Source: an uncultured Alphaproteobacteria bacterium
Lineage (GTDB): Bacteria > Pseudomonadota > Alphaproteobacteria > GCA-2731375
DNA: 64,000 nucleotides
Assembly: GCA_951812805.1 (NCBI GenBank)
Contig: CATOSZ010000003.1
Span: forward strand, 62,001-126,000
Reading direction: 5' to 3'
Shown: piece by piece, positions 50,186-60,931 of the stretch
Numbering within the stretch: the first letter of the stretch is position 1
Layout: every line of letters starts with the position of its first letter
Translations under genes and position numbers: made by a program
Notes under the pieces: model-generated
Databases searched by the model: none
What the model saw: the letters and a program-made list of their open reading frames with translations, nothing else
Told to the model about the DNA's origin: nothing

Positions 50186-51306
50186 CCCCGGATCTCCCGT
50201 CGCGGCCGCCGCCGGGTGAGCGCGATGACCATGCCCATGCCGATGGCGAGGCCGAGCAGGGAGGAGCCGCCATAGGAGATGAAGGGCAGCGTCATGCCCT
50301 TGGTCGGCAGCAGGCGGAGGTTCACGCCCATGTTGATCGCCGCCTGCAGGCCGAACTGGGTCAGCAGGCCGCCCGCCGCCAGCATGATGAACAGGCTGTC
50401 CTCGCCCATCAGGCGCCGGTAGCCGCGCAGCGTCACAAAGGCGAAGAGACAGACCACCGCGATGCAGACGACGAGGCCGAACTCCTCGCCCGCGACGGCG
50501 AAGATGAAATCGGTATGGGCGTCCGGCAGGACCCGCTTGCCGATACCCTCGCCGGGACCGCGGCCCATCAGCCCGCCGTTGGCGAAGGCCTCCAGCGCGG
50601 TTTCGATCTGATAGGTGTCGCCCGCGGCGGGATCGAGGAACCGATCGATCCGACTGGTGAAGTGCGGCACGTGATTATAGAGCAGCACGCCGGCGACGGC
50701 GGCGATGGCGATGAGCGCACCGACCCAGATGAAGGGCAGGCCCGCCATGAAGACCTGGGCCGACCAGACCGCGACGACGACGAGCGCCATGCCGATATCG
50801 GGCTGCGCCAGCAATAGGCCCGATACCAGCAGGGCCAACGCGCCGGCGATGGCGTTGCCGGGGATCGGCTGGTTGCCCTTCTCCGCCGACAGCATCCAGG
50901 CGGTGACGACGATGAAAAAGGGCTTCACGAACTCCGAGGGCTGCAACGAGAAACCGGCGACCTGCAGCCAGCGGTGCGCGCCGTTGATCTCCGGCCCGAT
51001 CACCACGGTGAGCGCCAGCAGCGGCAGGCTCGCCAGCAGGCCGCAGGTGGCGATGCGCCGCACGGTCACGGTATCGACCATCGAGATCGCCAGCATCAGG
51101 GCGATCGCCGGCCCGAGGAAGACGAACTGGCGGGTGACGAAGTGGTAGGACCAGAGATCTAGCCGTTCGGCCACCGCCGGACTGGCGGCGAGCGTCAGCA
51201 CCGCGCCGAGCGTGATCAACAGGCCGATCGCCAACAGCATCCAGCGGTCGACGGTCCACCACCAGCGGCCCACGATCGAGGTATCGGTGCGGGCGAGGGT
51301 CAGCAT
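50182..51306 (-). CDS. ftsW: SEDS-family glycan polymerase FtsW
   Basis: A 374-residue multi-pass membrane protein of the SEDS family that polymerises lipid II at the septum with FtsI. Visible are LQPSEFVKPFFI, the catalytic-loop region around LAQPDIGMAL, and the end LLPTKGMTLPFISYGGSSLLG. About ten hydrophobic segments are apparent. Confidence 0.96.
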   Translation of the reverse strand: MLTLARTDTSIVGRWWWTVDRWMLLAIGLLITLGAVLTLAASPAVAERLDLWSYHFVTRQFVFLGPAIALMLAISMVDTVTVRRIATCGLLASLPLLALTVVIGPEINGAHRWLQVAGFSLQPSEFVKPFFIVVTAWMLSAEKGNQPIPGNAIAGALALLVSGLLLAQPDIGMALVVVAVWSAQVFMAGLPFIWVGALIAIAAVAGVLLYNHVPHFTSRIDRFLDPAAGDTYQIETALEAFANGGLMGRGPGEGIGKRVLPDAHTDFIFAVAGEEFGLVVCIAVVCLFAFVTLRGYRRLMGEDSLFIMLAAGGLLTQFGLQAAINMGVNLRLLPTKGMTLPFISYGGSSLLGLAIGMGMVIALTRRRPRREIRG

Positions 51307-52691
51307 GCCGCCCCCTCCCAGCGCGCGACGAGGCCGGTCGCGAGTTCCGTGAAGGCCGCACCGCGGGCCTCGAAACTGGGGAACTGGTCGAAGGAGGCGC
51401 AGGCCGGCGAAAGCAGCACGACCGCCTCCGCCGCACCGCCACCGCGCGCCTCGAGGGCCGCGCGTTCCACCGCCGTCGCCAGATCGCCGGCGATCTCGCA
51501 GGCGACCCGGCCATCCAGCTCGTCGCGGAAACGTTCCGCCGCCTCGCCGATCAGATAGGCCCGCGCGACATGGTCGAGGCGTTTCAGCAGCGGCCGCAGC
51601 CCTTCCGCCTTGGCCCGCCCGCCGACGATCCAGTGGATATCCCGGAAGGCGGCCAGCGCATGGGAGGTCGCCTCGGCATTGGTCGCCTTGCTGTCGTTGA
51701 CGAAGGCGACGCCCGCGGCCCCGGCGACCCGCTGCATGCGGTGCGGCAGGCCCGGGAACCCGGCGAGGCCCGCTTCGATCTCGCCCGCCGTCAAACCCAG
51801 ACGGTCGGCGATGGCGACCGCAGCCGCGGCGTTCTGGTGGTTGTGCCGTCCGCGCAGAGTGTCGAGCCCGGCGACGCCGGCCAGGCGCCGTTCACGGCCC
51901 GCATGGAGGGCGAAGATCTCGCCGTCGTCGACGAAGATCCCATGCTCGGGCCGGATTTCGAGGGAGAGCGCGAGCACCTCGCGTCCAGCACTGCGCAGGT
52001 CGTCGGCGATCCGCCGGCCGTGTTCGTCGTCGACACCGATCAGCAGCGCGCCCTCGCCCATCTCCAGCAGGCGGCGCTTGGCGCCGACGTAACCCGCCAT
52101 GTCGCCGTGCCGGTCCAGATGATCCGGGCTGACGTTCAACAGCACCGCGATCTCCGGGCGAAGGCTGCGGGTGAGGTCGATCTGGTAGGAGGACAACTCC
52201 AGCACATAGACCCCCTCCTCCGGCAGCGGTGCCAGGTCGAGGACCGGTTGGCCGAGGTTGGCACCGATCTCGACGGCGCGGCCGGCCGCAGCGAGCAGGT
52301 GACCGAGAAGCGCCGTCGTCGTCGACTTTCCGTTGGTGCCGGTGATCGCGACGACGCGGGCCTCGGGCCGGGCCCGGGCGAACAGCTCGACATCGCCGAG
52401 GATCTCGAGGCCGAGACTGTCGGCGAGACGCACGACCGGGTGCGGTTCGGGATGGGTCAGCGGCACGCCGGGGCTGAGCGCCAGCGCCGCGACGCCGGCC
52501 CAGGCCGCGGCATCCGGCGCCACGGGCCGGGCGCCGGGAATTTGCTCCAGCGCCTCGCGGCGTGCCGGCGTGTCGTCCCAGGCCAGCACCTCGGCACCGC
52601 CGGCGGTCAGGCTCCGCGCCGTGGCGAGACCGCTCGCGCCCAGGCCGAAGACCGCCACGCGGTCGCCGTCATATGTGGTTGCCGGGATCAT
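51300..52691 (-). CDS. murD: UDP-N-acetylmuramoylalanine--D-glutamate ligase
   Basis: A 463-residue Mur ligase adding D-Glu. The N-terminal VAVFGLGASGLATARSL, the ATP loop ITGTNGKSTTTALLGHLL, NVSPDHLDRHGDMAGYV, and the C-terminal VNDSKATNAEATSHALAAF are family signatures. Overlaps ftsW by 7 bp. Confidence 0.97.
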   Translation of the reverse strand: MIPATTYDGDRVAVFGLGASGLATARSLTAGGAEVLAWDDTPARREALEQIPGARPVAPDAAAWAGVAALALSPGVPLTHPEPHPVVRLADSLGLEILGDVELFARARPEARVVAITGTNGKSTTTALLGHLLAAAGRAVEIGANLGQPVLDLAPLPEEGVYVLELSSYQIDLTRSLRPEIAVLLNVSPDHLDRHGDMAGYVGAKRRLLEMGEGALLIGVDDEHGRRIADDLRSAGREVLALSLEIRPEHGIFVDDGEIFALHAGRERRLAGVAGLDTLRGRHNHQNAAAAVAIADRLGLTAGEIEAGLAGFPGLPHRMQRVAGAAGVAFVNDSKATNAEATSHALAAFRDIHWIVGGRAKAEGLRPLLKRLDHVARAYLIGEAAERFRDELDGRVACEIAGDLATAVERAALEARGGGAAEAVVLLSPACASFDQFPSFEARGAAFTELATGLVARWEGAAC

Positions 52692-52695
52692 CGGC

Positions 52696-53784
52696 TCACC
52701 GCAACTTCAAGGTGGCGAGGCCGGCCAGCGCCAGCACCACGGCGATGATCCAGAAGCGGATGACGATGGTCGGCTCGGCCCAGCCCTTCTGTTCGAAGTG
52801 ATGGTGCAGCGGCGCCATGCGGAAGACCCGCCGGCCGGTCAGCTTGAAGGAGGCGACCTGGACGATGACCGAGACCGTCTCCAGCACGAAAAGGCCGCCG
52901 ATGATCGCCAGCACCAGCTCGTGCTTGGTCACCACGGCGACGGCCCCGATGCCGCCGCCGAGCGCCAGGCTGCCGGTATCGCCCATGAAGACCATGGCCG
53001 GCGGCGCGTTGAACCAGAGAAAGCCGAGCCCGGCGCCGACCAGGGCGCCGCAGAAAATCGTCAACTCACCCGCGCCCGGCACCGACTGGATCTGCAGGTA
53101 GTTGGCGAAGACCACGTTGCCGGCGAGATAGGTGATCAGCAGGAAGGCGCTGGCGGCGATGATCATCGGCCCGATCGCCAGGCCGTCGAGCCCGTCGGTC
53201 AAATTGACCGCGTTGGAAGCGCCGACGACGACGAGGGCGGCGAAGGGCAGGAACAGCCAGCCGAGCGGAACCATTACCTCCTTCAGGAAGGGCACGGCGA
53301 GGGTCGTATCGATCGTCTCCCCCCGGGCGCTGGCGATCCAGTAGACGGCGACGACGGCAATGGCGATCTCCACCACCAGCTTCAGTTTCCCCGGCACCCC
53401 CTTCGAATTGGCCCGGCTCACCTTCATGTAGTCGTCGGCGAAGCCGACCAGGCCGAAGCCGCCGGTCACCAGCAACACGGCCCAGACATAGACATTGGTG
53501 AGATCGGCCCACAGCAACGTCGAGACGGAGAGCGCCAGCAGGATCAGAAACCCGCCCATGGTCGGCGTGCCCTGCTTGGTCAGGATATGGCTTTCGGGAC
53601 CGTCGTCGCGGATCGGCTGGCCCTTGCCCTGCTTTTTCTTCAGCAAGCGGATCAGCGGCGGGCCGAGGACGAAGCTGATGACCAGCGCGGTAATGATGGC
53701 GCCGCCCGTGCGAAACGTGATGTAGCGGAACAGGTTGAAGCCGAAGAACTGGTCGGTCAGCGGGTGCAGGAGGTTATAGAGCAT
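52696..53784 (-). CDS. mraY: Phospho-MurNAc-pentapeptide transferase
   Basis: A 362-residue polytopic enzyme making lipid I from UDP-MurNAc-pentapeptide and undecaprenyl phosphate. The Asp-rich site FADDYMKVS, the [12 protein letters not shown] segment and the [11 protein letters not shown] motif are all present. ATG 53784 lies inside the murF end (11-bp overlap); an in-frame upstream start would lie within murF. Confidence 0.97.
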   Translation of the reverse strand: MLYNLLHPLTDQFFGFNLFRYITFRTGGAIITALVISFVLGPPLIRLLKKKQGKGQPIRDDGPESHILTKQGTPTMGGFLILLALSVSTLLWADLTNVYVWAVLLVTGGFGLVGFADDYMKVSRANSKGVPGKLKLVVEIAIAVVAVYWIASARGETIDTTLAVPFLKEVMVPLGWLFLPFAALVVVGASNAVNLTDGLDGLAIGPMIIAASAFLLITYLAGNVVFANYLQIQSVPGAGELTIFCGALVGAGLGFLWFNAPPAMVFMGDTGSLALGGGIGAVAVVTKHELVLAIIGGLFVLETVSVIVQVASFKLTGRRVFRMAPLHHHFEQKGWAEPTIVIRFWIIAVVLALAGLATLKLR

Positions 53785-55213
53785 TGCCACCTCCCGCGCA
53801 GTGCACCGGCGGCTCGACGGCCAGGCCCTCGAGCGCACCGACCATCGGCGCCATGGCCATGCCGAGCGAGCCCTTCACCATCACCACGTCGCCCGGCCGG
53901 ACCGTTTCCAGGACCGGGCGCAGCAGGGCGGCCGCGTCGGCGCCATGGTGGGCGTGGCATTCCGGCGGCAGGGCCGCGGCCAGATGCGCCATGCCCTCCC
54001 CGCAGGTGAAGACGAGGTCGACCCCGGCGGCGGCGATCGGCCCGGCGAGGGCGGCATGCAGGGCGTCACCCTCGGCGCCGAGTTCCAGCATGTCGCCGAG
54101 GATGGCGATGCGCCGCCCACAGCTCGCCGGAGACGTGTCGCCGAGCACGGCGAGGGCCGCCCGCACCGAGGCCGGGTTGGCGTTGTAGCTTTCGTCGATC
54201 AGGGTGAGGATGCCCTGACCGGTGTCGATGTCGTGGCGGCGGCCGCGCCCGGCGAGCGCGGAAACCTGGGGAAGCGTGGCGGCGGCACCGGCGATATCGG
54301 CGGCCAGCAGATGGACCGTGGCCAACACCGCGAGCGCATTCATCGCCCAATGCACGCCGGGCGCGCCGACCCCGAAGGCAATGGCCTGGCCCATGACGTC
54401 GGCCGTCACCCGGCTGCCCTGGTCCCGGGCGACCCATTTCAGCAGCCGGGCCTCCGCCGCCGCGTCCTGTCCGAAGCCGACGACGCGCGCCGCCCCCGCC
54501 GCCCGCGCCCGCTCGGCCAGCAGATCGGCATGCGGGGCATCGAGATTGATCAGCGCGATACCGCCCGGCTCCAGGCCCTCGAAGATCTCCGCCTTGGCCC
54601 GGGCGATGGCGGCGAGGTCGGCGAATTCCGCCAGGTGCGCCGGCGCGATGGTGGTGACCAGGGCCAGGTGCGGGCGGACCTGACGGGTGAGCGCGGCGAT
54701 CTCGCCGGCGTGGTTCATGCCGATCTCGAAGACGCCGTAGGCGGCATCCAGGGGCAGGCGCGCGAGGCTCAGCGGCACCCCCCAATGGTTATTGTAGCTG
54801 GCGGCACTGGCATGGGTCGGACCGCTCGCCGCCAGCGCGCAGCGCAGCGCTTCCTTGGTGCTGGTCTTGCCGGCGCTGCCGGTGACCGCGACGATTTTCG
54901 CCGTCGTTCGGGCGCGGCGCTGGCGGCCGAGCGCCTCGAGGGCGCGAAGCGTGTCGTCGACCAGCAGCAGCGGGGCGTCCGCCGGCACGTTCGACGGGCG
55001 GTGCGAGACCACGGCGGCCGCGGCCCCCCGGGACAAGGCGTCGGCGACAAAGTCGTGTGCATCGCGGCTCGGGCCGAGAATCGCGATGAAGAGGTCGCCC
55101 GGCGCGCAGCTACGGCTGTCGATCGAGACGCCGTCGGCCGTCCAGCCGTCGGGACCCGTGCCGCCGGTCGCTTCGATCGCCTCCAGGGCGGTCCAGAGCG
55201 CGCGCGCCGTCAT
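53774..55213 (-). CDS. murF: UDP-MurNAc-tripeptide--D-Ala-D-Ala ligase
   Basis: A 479-residue Mur ligase that adds D-Ala-D-Ala to complete the pentapeptide. The N-terminal [16 protein letters not shown], the ATP loop [33 protein letters not shown] and [15 protein letters not shown] are diagnostic. The start overlaps the murE stop as ATGA. Confidence 0.97.
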   Translation of the reverse strand: MTARALWTALEAIEATGGTGPDGWTADGVSIDSRSCAPGDLFIAILGPSRDAHDFVADALSRGAAAAVVSHRPSNVPADAPLLLVDDTLRALEALGRQRRARTTAKIVAVTGSAGKTSTKEALRCALAASGPTHASAASYNNHWGVPLSLARLPLDAAYGVFEIGMNHAGEIAALTRQVRPHLALVTTIAPAHLAEFADLAAIARAKAEIFEGLEPGGIALINLDAPHADLLAERARAAGAARVVGFGQDAAAEARLLKWVARDQGSRVTADVMGQAIAFGVGAPGVHWAMNALAVLATVHLLAADIAGAAATLPQVSALAGRGRRHDIDTGQGILTLIDESYNANPASVRAALAVLGDTSPASCGRRIAILGDMLELGAEGDALHAALAGPIAAAGVDLVFTCGEGMAHLAAALPPECHAHHGADAAALLRPVLETVRPGDVVMVKGSLGMAMAPMVGALEGLAVEPPVHCAGGGNAL

Positions 55214-56667
55214 GACGTGCGCCCGCCCTGCTCGCGGATCCGGGCCCGGGCCTCTTCCGCGTCGTCGAAGGGGCGGACCTCGTCACCGATATATTGTCCC
55301 TGTTCGTGGCCCTTGCCGGCGAGCACGAGGACGTCGCCCGCCGCCAGCGCGGAAATCGCGCCGGCGATGGCCGCGCCGCGCTCGCCGATCTCCTCGGCGC
55401 CAGGGCATCCGGCCAGGACCTCGGCGCGGATGGCAGCCGGATCCTCGCTCCGGGGATTGTCGTCGGTGACGATGGCGTGGTTGGCCAGGCGGGCGGTGAT
55501 CTCGCCCATCTCCCGCCGCTTGCCCCGATCCCGGTCGCCACCGCAGCCGAAGAGGACGACGAGCCGTCCGGCCGTCATCGCCCGGAGCGTCGTCAGCACC
55601 TGTTCCAGCGCCGCCGGCTTGTGGGCATAGTCGACATAGACCCGCGCGCCGTTCGCCAGCGTGCCCACCCCTTGCAAGCGGCCCGGCACGCCCTGCAACC
55701 GCGCGAGGGCGGCAATGGCGGCTTCCTTGTCGCCGCCGCTCGCCAGCACCAGGCCGAGGGCGGCAAGCGCGTTCATCGCCTGGAACTCCCCACCGAGCGG
55801 CAGCATGACATCGCGCGGCTGGCCGAAGATCTCCAGTGCCAACCGCTGCCCCTCGGCCGTCGGCGTCGCCGCACGCAGCGCCAGATCGCATTGCCCCCGG
55901 CCGTAAGTCACCACGTCGAGGGAGCGCGCGCGACAGGCGGCGAACACACGCTCGGCGACCGCGCAATCGGCATTGACCACGGCCGTGCCGCCGATCGCCA
56001 TTACCGTGTCGAACAGGCGCAGCTTGGCCCGGAGGTAGTCTTCGGCGTCGCCATGGTAGTCGAGATGATCGCGGGAGAAGCTGGTGAAGGCGCCGGCGAA
56101 GATCGCCAGCCCGTCAAGGCGCCGCTGGTCCAGGCCGTGGCTGGAGGCCTCGAGGCCCAGGCAATCGACCCCGGCCCGGGCCAACGCATCGACGGCGCGG
56201 TGCAACGTCACCGGATCGGGCGTGGTGTGGGCGATGTCGGCGACCGGGACGTCGGCCCGGATGCCGAGGGTGCCGAGGCTCGCCGCCCGCCGGCCGCCCG
56301 CCCGCCAAAGCTGGCGGGCGAATTCGACGACGGAGGTCTTGCCCGCGGTGCCGGTCACGGCAGCGATGGTTTCCGGCGCGCCCGGATAGTAGCGAGCCGC
56401 CATCAGGGCGAGTTCGCGGCGCGGGTCGTCGGCCCGGACGACCGGCACGTCCGCCGAGCGCCCTTCGAGCGCCTCCGGCACCAGCAGGGCCGCAGCGCCA
56501 CGGCTGAGCGCCTCCGCGATGAAGCAGGCGCCGTCATGCCGCGAGCCCGGCAGGGCGGCGAACAGATAGCCCGGCGCCACCTCCCGGCTGTCGGCCGTCA
56601 GCCCGGTGATCTCCGCGTCGCCGCCGAGCCCTGGCCAATCGGTGCGGAGCAGCTCAGTAAGACGCAA
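55210..56667 (-). CDS. murE: UDP-MurNAc-dipeptide--diamino acid ligase
   Basis: A 485-residue Mur ligase adding meso-diaminopimelate (expected in Gram-negative bacteria). Motifs: GLTADSREVAPGYLFAAL, ATP loop VTGTAGKTSVVEFARQLW, FTSFSRDHLDYHGDAEDYL and VDYAHKPAALEQVL; DNPRSEDPAAI supports mDAP use. The proposed TTG start at 56667 (LRLTELL) lies 14 bp inside the ftsI end, and no in-frame ATG is nearby, so the start is uncertain. Confidence 0.94.
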   Translation of the reverse strand: MRLTELLRTDWPGLGGDAEITGLTADSREVAPGYLFAALPGSRHDGACFIAEALSRGAAALLVPEALEGRSADVPVVRADDPRRELALMAARYYPGAPETIAAVTGTAGKTSVVEFARQLWRAGGRRAASLGTLGIRADVPVADIAHTTPDPVTLHRAVDALARAGVDCLGLEASSHGLDQRRLDGLAIFAGAFTSFSRDHLDYHGDAEDYLRAKLRLFDTVMAIGGTAVVNADCAVAERVFAACRARSLDVVTYGRGQCDLALRAATPTAEGQRLALEIFGQPRDVMLPLGGEFQAMNALAALGLVLASGGDKEAAIAALARLQGVPGRLQGVGTLANGARVYVDYAHKPAALEQVLTTLRAMTAGRLVVLFGCGGDRDRGKRREMGEITARLANHAIVTDDNPRSEDPAAIRAEVLAGCPGAEEIGERGAAIAGAISALAAGDVLVLAGKGHEQGQYIGDEVRPFDDAEEARARIREQGGRTS

Positions 56668-58393
56668 GGCGCGTGCCCCCGTCTTTGGGGCCGATGTGCA
56701 TCGCCCGGCGGATCTGCCGGTCTTCCTCGTCCAGGACCGGAATGCCGACGATCGGCGCCATGCGGGCGATGATGCGGCCCGCCGTCGGCGCGGCGGTCCA
56801 GCCGGCCGACGCGAAGCCATGCGTCGCGTCGTTGCCCCGCGGCTCGTCCAGCAGGACGAAGACGACATAGCGCGGCGCCGTCATCGGAAACACGGCGACG
56901 AAAGACGAGAGCAGCGCCCGCCGGTTGTAGCCGCGCCCGCCGACCTTCTCGGCCGTGCCGGTCTTGCCGCCGATGAGATAGCCCGGAATGCTCGCCTGCT
57001 TGCCGGTACCGTCGCGCACCACCAGGCGCATCAGGCGGCGCATGATCTCCGACGTCCGGGCCGAGACGACCCGGGTTCCCTCGGGTCGCGGGCCGTCGCG
57101 CCGGATCAGCGTCGGCGGATGCAGCACGCCGCCGTTGATGATCGCCGCGACGCCGCTCGCCACTTGCAGCGGGCTCACCGCCAGGCCGTGGCCGAAGGCG
57201 ACGGTCATGGTGTTGATTTCACGCCAGGGCTCGGGGCTGAGCGGCGTGCCGACCTCGGGCAGCTCGATCGGCGCCGCCCGCAGCATGCCGAGCCGGTCCA
57301 TGAAATCGCGCTGGCCCGCAGTACCGACGTCGAGGGCCAGCTTGGCCGAGCCGATGTTGGAGGAATATTTGAAGATCTCCGGGACGCTCAGCCAGCGCCG
57401 CTTCGGGTGATCGTCGCGGATGGTGAAGCGGGCGACGCGGATCGGCCGCGTCGCGTCGTAGCGGTCGCGAAGCTTGACGACACCTGAATCGAGACCCATC
57501 GCGGTGTTGAAGATCTTGAACACCGAACCCAGTTCGTAAACCCCGAGCGTCACCTGGTTGAAGAGGGCGAGCTGGCTGGCCTCGCCCGCCCGGTTGGGGT
57601 CGAAGTCGGGCAGCGAACTCAACGCCAGGACTTCACCGCTCAGCGCATCCAGCACCACGCCGCCGGCCCCTTTGGCCCGGAACCGCTCCATCGCCGCCAG
57701 CAGCTCGTCGCGCAGCGCATGTTGCAGCCGGGCGTCGAGGGTCAGGCGCAGCGTCTCGTCCCGGCCTTGGGTCAGGAGATCGTCGCGCGACTTCTCGATG
57801 CCGGCGATGCCGTTGTTGTCGACGTCGACATAGCCGGTGACATGCGCCGCGAGCGAGCCCAGCGGATAGACCCGACGTTGCCTATGCTCGAAACCGAGGC
57901 CCGGAATGCCGAGCACGTTGACGCCATGCAGCTCGCGCGGCGTCAGATTGCGTTTGATCCAGACGAAGCGCTTGTTCGAGGCGAGCTTGCGGCGCACCGC
58001 GTCCTCGTCCAGGTCCGGGAGGACGCGAACCAGCGCGCGGGCGGCGCCGACGGGGTCGTCGATGGCCTGCGCGTCGGCGTGCAGGGAGGCGGAGGCGAGA
58101 TTGGTCGCCAGCAGAATGCCGTTTCGATCGACGAGATCGGCCCGCTCGCTCGCCCGGGGCTCCGCCTGGCCGGTGGCCACCGCCGGCTCGGCCGCCTGGC
58201 GCAGCAGCATGACATGTACGAGGCGTCCCCCGATCACCAGGAACAATGCGGCGAACAGGACCGACATGATCTGCAGCCGGCCGCGGCCGGTGAGCAGCCA
58301 GCGAACTTCCGAGCGCGTGGAGCCGTCCGCCGTTTCGCTCCGGGCACGTAGCTCGAACAGGGGCAGCTCGAAATCGTTTTCACGTCGGCTCAT
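56654..58393 (-). CDS. ftsI: Septal peptidoglycan transpeptidase FtsI (PBP3)
   Basis: A 579-residue class B penicillin-binding protein that crosslinks septal wall. One N-terminal membrane helix (LQIMSVLFAALFLVIGGRLV) is followed by the pedestal domain. The catalytic Ser lies in an SVFKIF motif (ELGSVFKIFN), SSN in KYSSNIG, and the KTG triad in GGKTGTAEK. Confidence 0.96.
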   Translation of the reverse strand: MSRRENDFELPLFELRARSETADGSTRSEVRWLLTGRGRLQIMSVLFAALFLVIGGRLVHVMLLRQAAEPAVATGQAEPRASERADLVDRNGILLATNLASASLHADAQAIDDPVGAARALVRVLPDLDEDAVRRKLASNKRFVWIKRNLTPRELHGVNVLGIPGLGFEHRQRRVYPLGSLAAHVTGYVDVDNNGIAGIEKSRDDLLTQGRDETLRLTLDARLQHALRDELLAAMERFRAKGAGGVVLDALSGEVLALSSLPDFDPNRAGEASQLALFNQVTLGVYELGSVFKIFNTAMGLDSGVVKLRDRYDATRPIRVARFTIRDDHPKRRWLSVPEIFKYSSNIGSAKLALDVGTAGQRDFMDRLGMLRAAPIELPEVGTPLSPEPWREINTMTVAFGHGLAVSPLQVASGVAAIINGGVLHPPTLIRRDGPRPEGTRVVSARTSEIMRRLMRLVVRDGTGKQASIPGYLIGGKTGTAEKVGGRGYNRRALLSSFVAVFPMTAPRYVVFVLLDEPRGNDATHGFASAGWTAAPTAGRIIARMAPIVGIPVLDEEDRQIRRAMHIGPKDGGTRLASY

Positions 58394-58725
58394 TGCGCCA
58401 TCCTCGCGGTTTGGCGTGTCTCCGGCTCGCCGTCGGGTGCAGGCCGGTCGGGAAGCTCAGCGAAGCTGACGATCTGGTCCGGCGAGACCGGCGCCAGAGC
58501 AATCGCCTCGACATGTCGGGCGGCCAGCGCCTGCAGCCGCTCGGGCCGGTTGAGATAGCTCCACTCGGCCTTGAGAACCTGGATCGCCTGCCGGTTCGCC
58601 AGCAGGTCGCCGTCGAGGTCGGCCAGCCGGCGCTCGAGCTGGCGCACCTGGTTCTCGATCGGATAGATCGAGAGCGCCAGCGCCACGGCCAGCACGCTGG
58701 AGGCGATGGTGACGAAGCGCCTCAT
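58390..58725 (-). CDS. ftsL: Cell-division protein FtsL-like
   Basis: A 111-residue small bitopic protein between rsmH and ftsI, the ftsL position. One N-terminal helix (FVTIASSVLAVALALSIYPI) precedes a heptad-like coiled-coil (ENQVRQLERRLADLDGDLLANRQAIQVLKAEW). FtsL sequence is poorly conserved, so the call rests on size, topology and position. Confidence 0.85.
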   Translation of the reverse strand: MRRFVTIASSVLAVALALSIYPIENQVRQLERRLADLDGDLLANRQAIQVLKAEWSYLNRPERLQALAARHVEAIALAPVSPDQIVSFAELPDRPAPDGEPETRQTARMAQ

Positions 58726-59684
58726 GTCGCCGGCTCCAGCGGCGGCGCGGCGGTGCGGACGGCGGCACGCAGCCGGGCCGAGCGGGCGCGCGGATTGGCG
58801 GCGACCTCGTCGTCGCTCGGCCGCTGGGCGCCGCGGAAGAGGGGATCGAAACGGGCCGGCTCGGCATTGGGATCGGGCGGCAGGTGGCGCGAGACGGTAC
58901 GGCCGCCGCCGCCGGCGCGCGATTCGAAGAAACGCTTTACCAACCGGTCCTCGAGCGAATGGAAGGCGATCACGGCGAGGCGGCCACCCGCGACCAGCAA
59001 CCGCTCGGCGGCGTGCAGGCCGCGTTCGAGCTCGCCCAGCTCGTCGTTCACATGCATCCGCAGCGCCTGGAAGGCCCGGGTCGCGGGGTGCCGTTTGCCG
59101 CGCCAGCCAACGGCGGCGGCGACGATCTCGGCGAGTTCGCCGGTGCGGCGGATCGGCTTGCGGGCACGGGCCCGCGAAATCGCCCGGGCGACGGCACGGG
59201 CGCGCCGCTCTTCGCCCAGAACGCGGAGGATACGGGCGATGTCGTCCTCGTCGGCCTCGTTGACGAAATCGGCGGCACTCGGCCCCTCGTCGCCCATCCG
59301 CATGTCGAGGGGGCCATCGGCGCGGAAGGAGAAGCCACGCGCGGCGACGTCGAGCTGCGGACTGGACACGCCGAGGTCGAGGGCCACGCCGTCGACCGCG
59401 TCGATGCCGGCGTCGTTCAACAAATGCTCCATCTCGCCGAACCGCCCGCGCAGCAGCAACAACCGCTCGCCATATTCGGTCCGCAGCGTTTCGCCCGCGG
59501 CGATGGCCGCACCGTCGCGATCAATGGCGACGACCCGGCAGCGCGCGGCGGCGAGCAGCGCCGTGGTATGACCGCCACGCCCGAAAGTGCCGTCGACGAT
59601 CCGCGCACCGTCGGCCGGCGCCAGGGCAGCGACCATTTCGGCGGCCATCACCGGCTTGTGCGTGGCGGCGGCGGCGTCGCTCAT
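58722..59684 (-). CDS. rsmH: 16S rRNA (cytosine-1402-N4)-methyltransferase
   Basis: A 320-residue SAM-dependent methyltransferase (MraW). The SAM-binding start is IVDGTFGRGGHTTALL, and ALDLGVSSPQLD and VIAFHSLEDRLVKRFF are diagnostic. It modifies the ribosomal P site. ATG 59684 overlaps the mraZ stop (ATGA). Confidence 0.97.
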   Translation of the reverse strand: MSDAAAATHKPVMAAEMVAALAPADGARIVDGTFGRGGHTTALLAAARCRVVAIDRDGAAIAAGETLRTEYGERLLLLRGRFGEMEHLLNDAGIDAVDGVALDLGVSSPQLDVAARGFSFRADGPLDMRMGDEGPSAADFVNEADEDDIARILRVLGEERRARAVARAISRARARKPIRRTGELAEIVAAAVGWRGKRHPATRAFQALRMHVNDELGELERGLHAAERLLVAGGRLAVIAFHSLEDRLVKRFFESRAGGGGRTVSRHLPPDPNAEPARFDPLFRGAQRPSDDEVAANPRARSARLRAAVRTAAPPLEPAT

Positions 59685-60160
59685 GCCCCCTCCCCCGACG
59701 CGGCTTGCGATTGCATCAAGGCCAGCGCCGGCGCCTCGGTCCGGGCGCGCTCCAGCGCCTCGGCCTCGTAGGCGTCGTAGGCGTCGGGCCGCCAGATCTG
59801 GAAGGTGGCACCCCGCCCGGCGAAGCTCGCCATGCCCTCGATCCCGGCGTGCGCCAGCAAGGCTTCCGGCAGCATGACCCGGCCCTCGCCGTCGAACGGC
59901 AGGGGATGACTGCGGGTGAGCAGGGCCGCGGCGAAGGCGCCATGGGTATCGGAGAAGGGATTGAAGCCGTCGATGCTCTCGGCCAGGCGCTCGTGCCGGT
60001 CCATGCCACAGGCCTCGACGGCCGCCGAGACCGGCGAGGGATAGGCGACGATCCCCTGGAAGGCCTGCTGGGCGATGATCGCACGCCAACGGGCGGGCAC
60101 GGAAACCCGACCCTTCTTGTCGACCTTGTTGTCGAAGCGCGAAAAAAAGTACCGCTCCAC
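59681..60160 (-). CDS. mraZ: Transcriptional regulator MraZ
   Basis: A 159-residue protein with two AbrB-like SpoVT motifs (NKVDKKGRVSVPARWR and FDGEGRVMLPEALL). MraZ binds TGGG-type repeats upstream of its own gene and represses the dcw operon. Such repeats are present at 60238-60282. It is the first gene of the operon. Confidence 0.96.
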   Translation of the reverse strand: MERYFFSRFDNKVDKKGRVSVPARWRAIIAQQAFQGIVAYPSPVSAAVEACGMDRHERLAESIDGFNPFSDTHGAFAAALLTRSHPLPFDGEGRVMLPEALLAHAGIEGMASFAGRGATFQIWRPDAYDAYEAEALERARTEAPALALMQSQAASGEGA

Positions 60161-60237
60161 CTCGCCATTCTCCGTCCGGGGCCGCGGTCGAATGCCGGCA
60201 GTGGTTCATACATAGCCGGCACGCGTCCCGGCTGTTT

Positions 60238-60282
60238 TTGGGACAATATGGGATAACATGGGTTCATATGGGGGTCAATGGA
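60238..60282 (-). promoter_or_regulatory. MraZ-box array at the dcw promoter
   Basis: On the plus strand TTGGG, ATGGG, ATGGG, ATGGG and ATGGA begin at 60238, 60248, 60258, 60268 and 60278, exactly 10 bp apart. This is the TGGG-N repeat design bound by MraZ. A possible minus-strand promoter (TTGACC at 60278-60273, 17-bp spacer, TATCCC at 60255-60250) overlaps the boxes, so binding would block transcription. Confidence 0.8.
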
Positions 60283-60522
60283 AAGTTAACGTAATTATTT
60301 GGAAAACGGCCAGTAATCACAAGAAAAAACATGCGCTTGGCCGATCGCCTTCCCTGTTGTTGACTGGTTGAGATCAAGCTTCGGAAAGAGCTATTAACTA
60401 CTTAATGTGGCTGAATTTTGTCGGGCCAATGTTCCAAATATAGCCGGGCAAATACAGAGCAAAAGCAGATCGAAAAAAGGTAAAAGAGAACAAAATAAGA
60501 ACAAGCAACGTCGGGAAACAGG
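60283..60522. other. AT-rich gap between the dcw promoter and rnpB
   Basis: About 240 bp, AT-rich compared with surroundings. It presumably holds upstream promoter elements of mraZ and the T-rich termination region of rnpB (on the minus strand, downstream of the RNA). Short ORFs here overlap the RNA and are not believed. Confidence 0.45.
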
Positions 60523-60922
<400 letters not shown>

Positions 60923-60931
60923 CCTTCCCGC

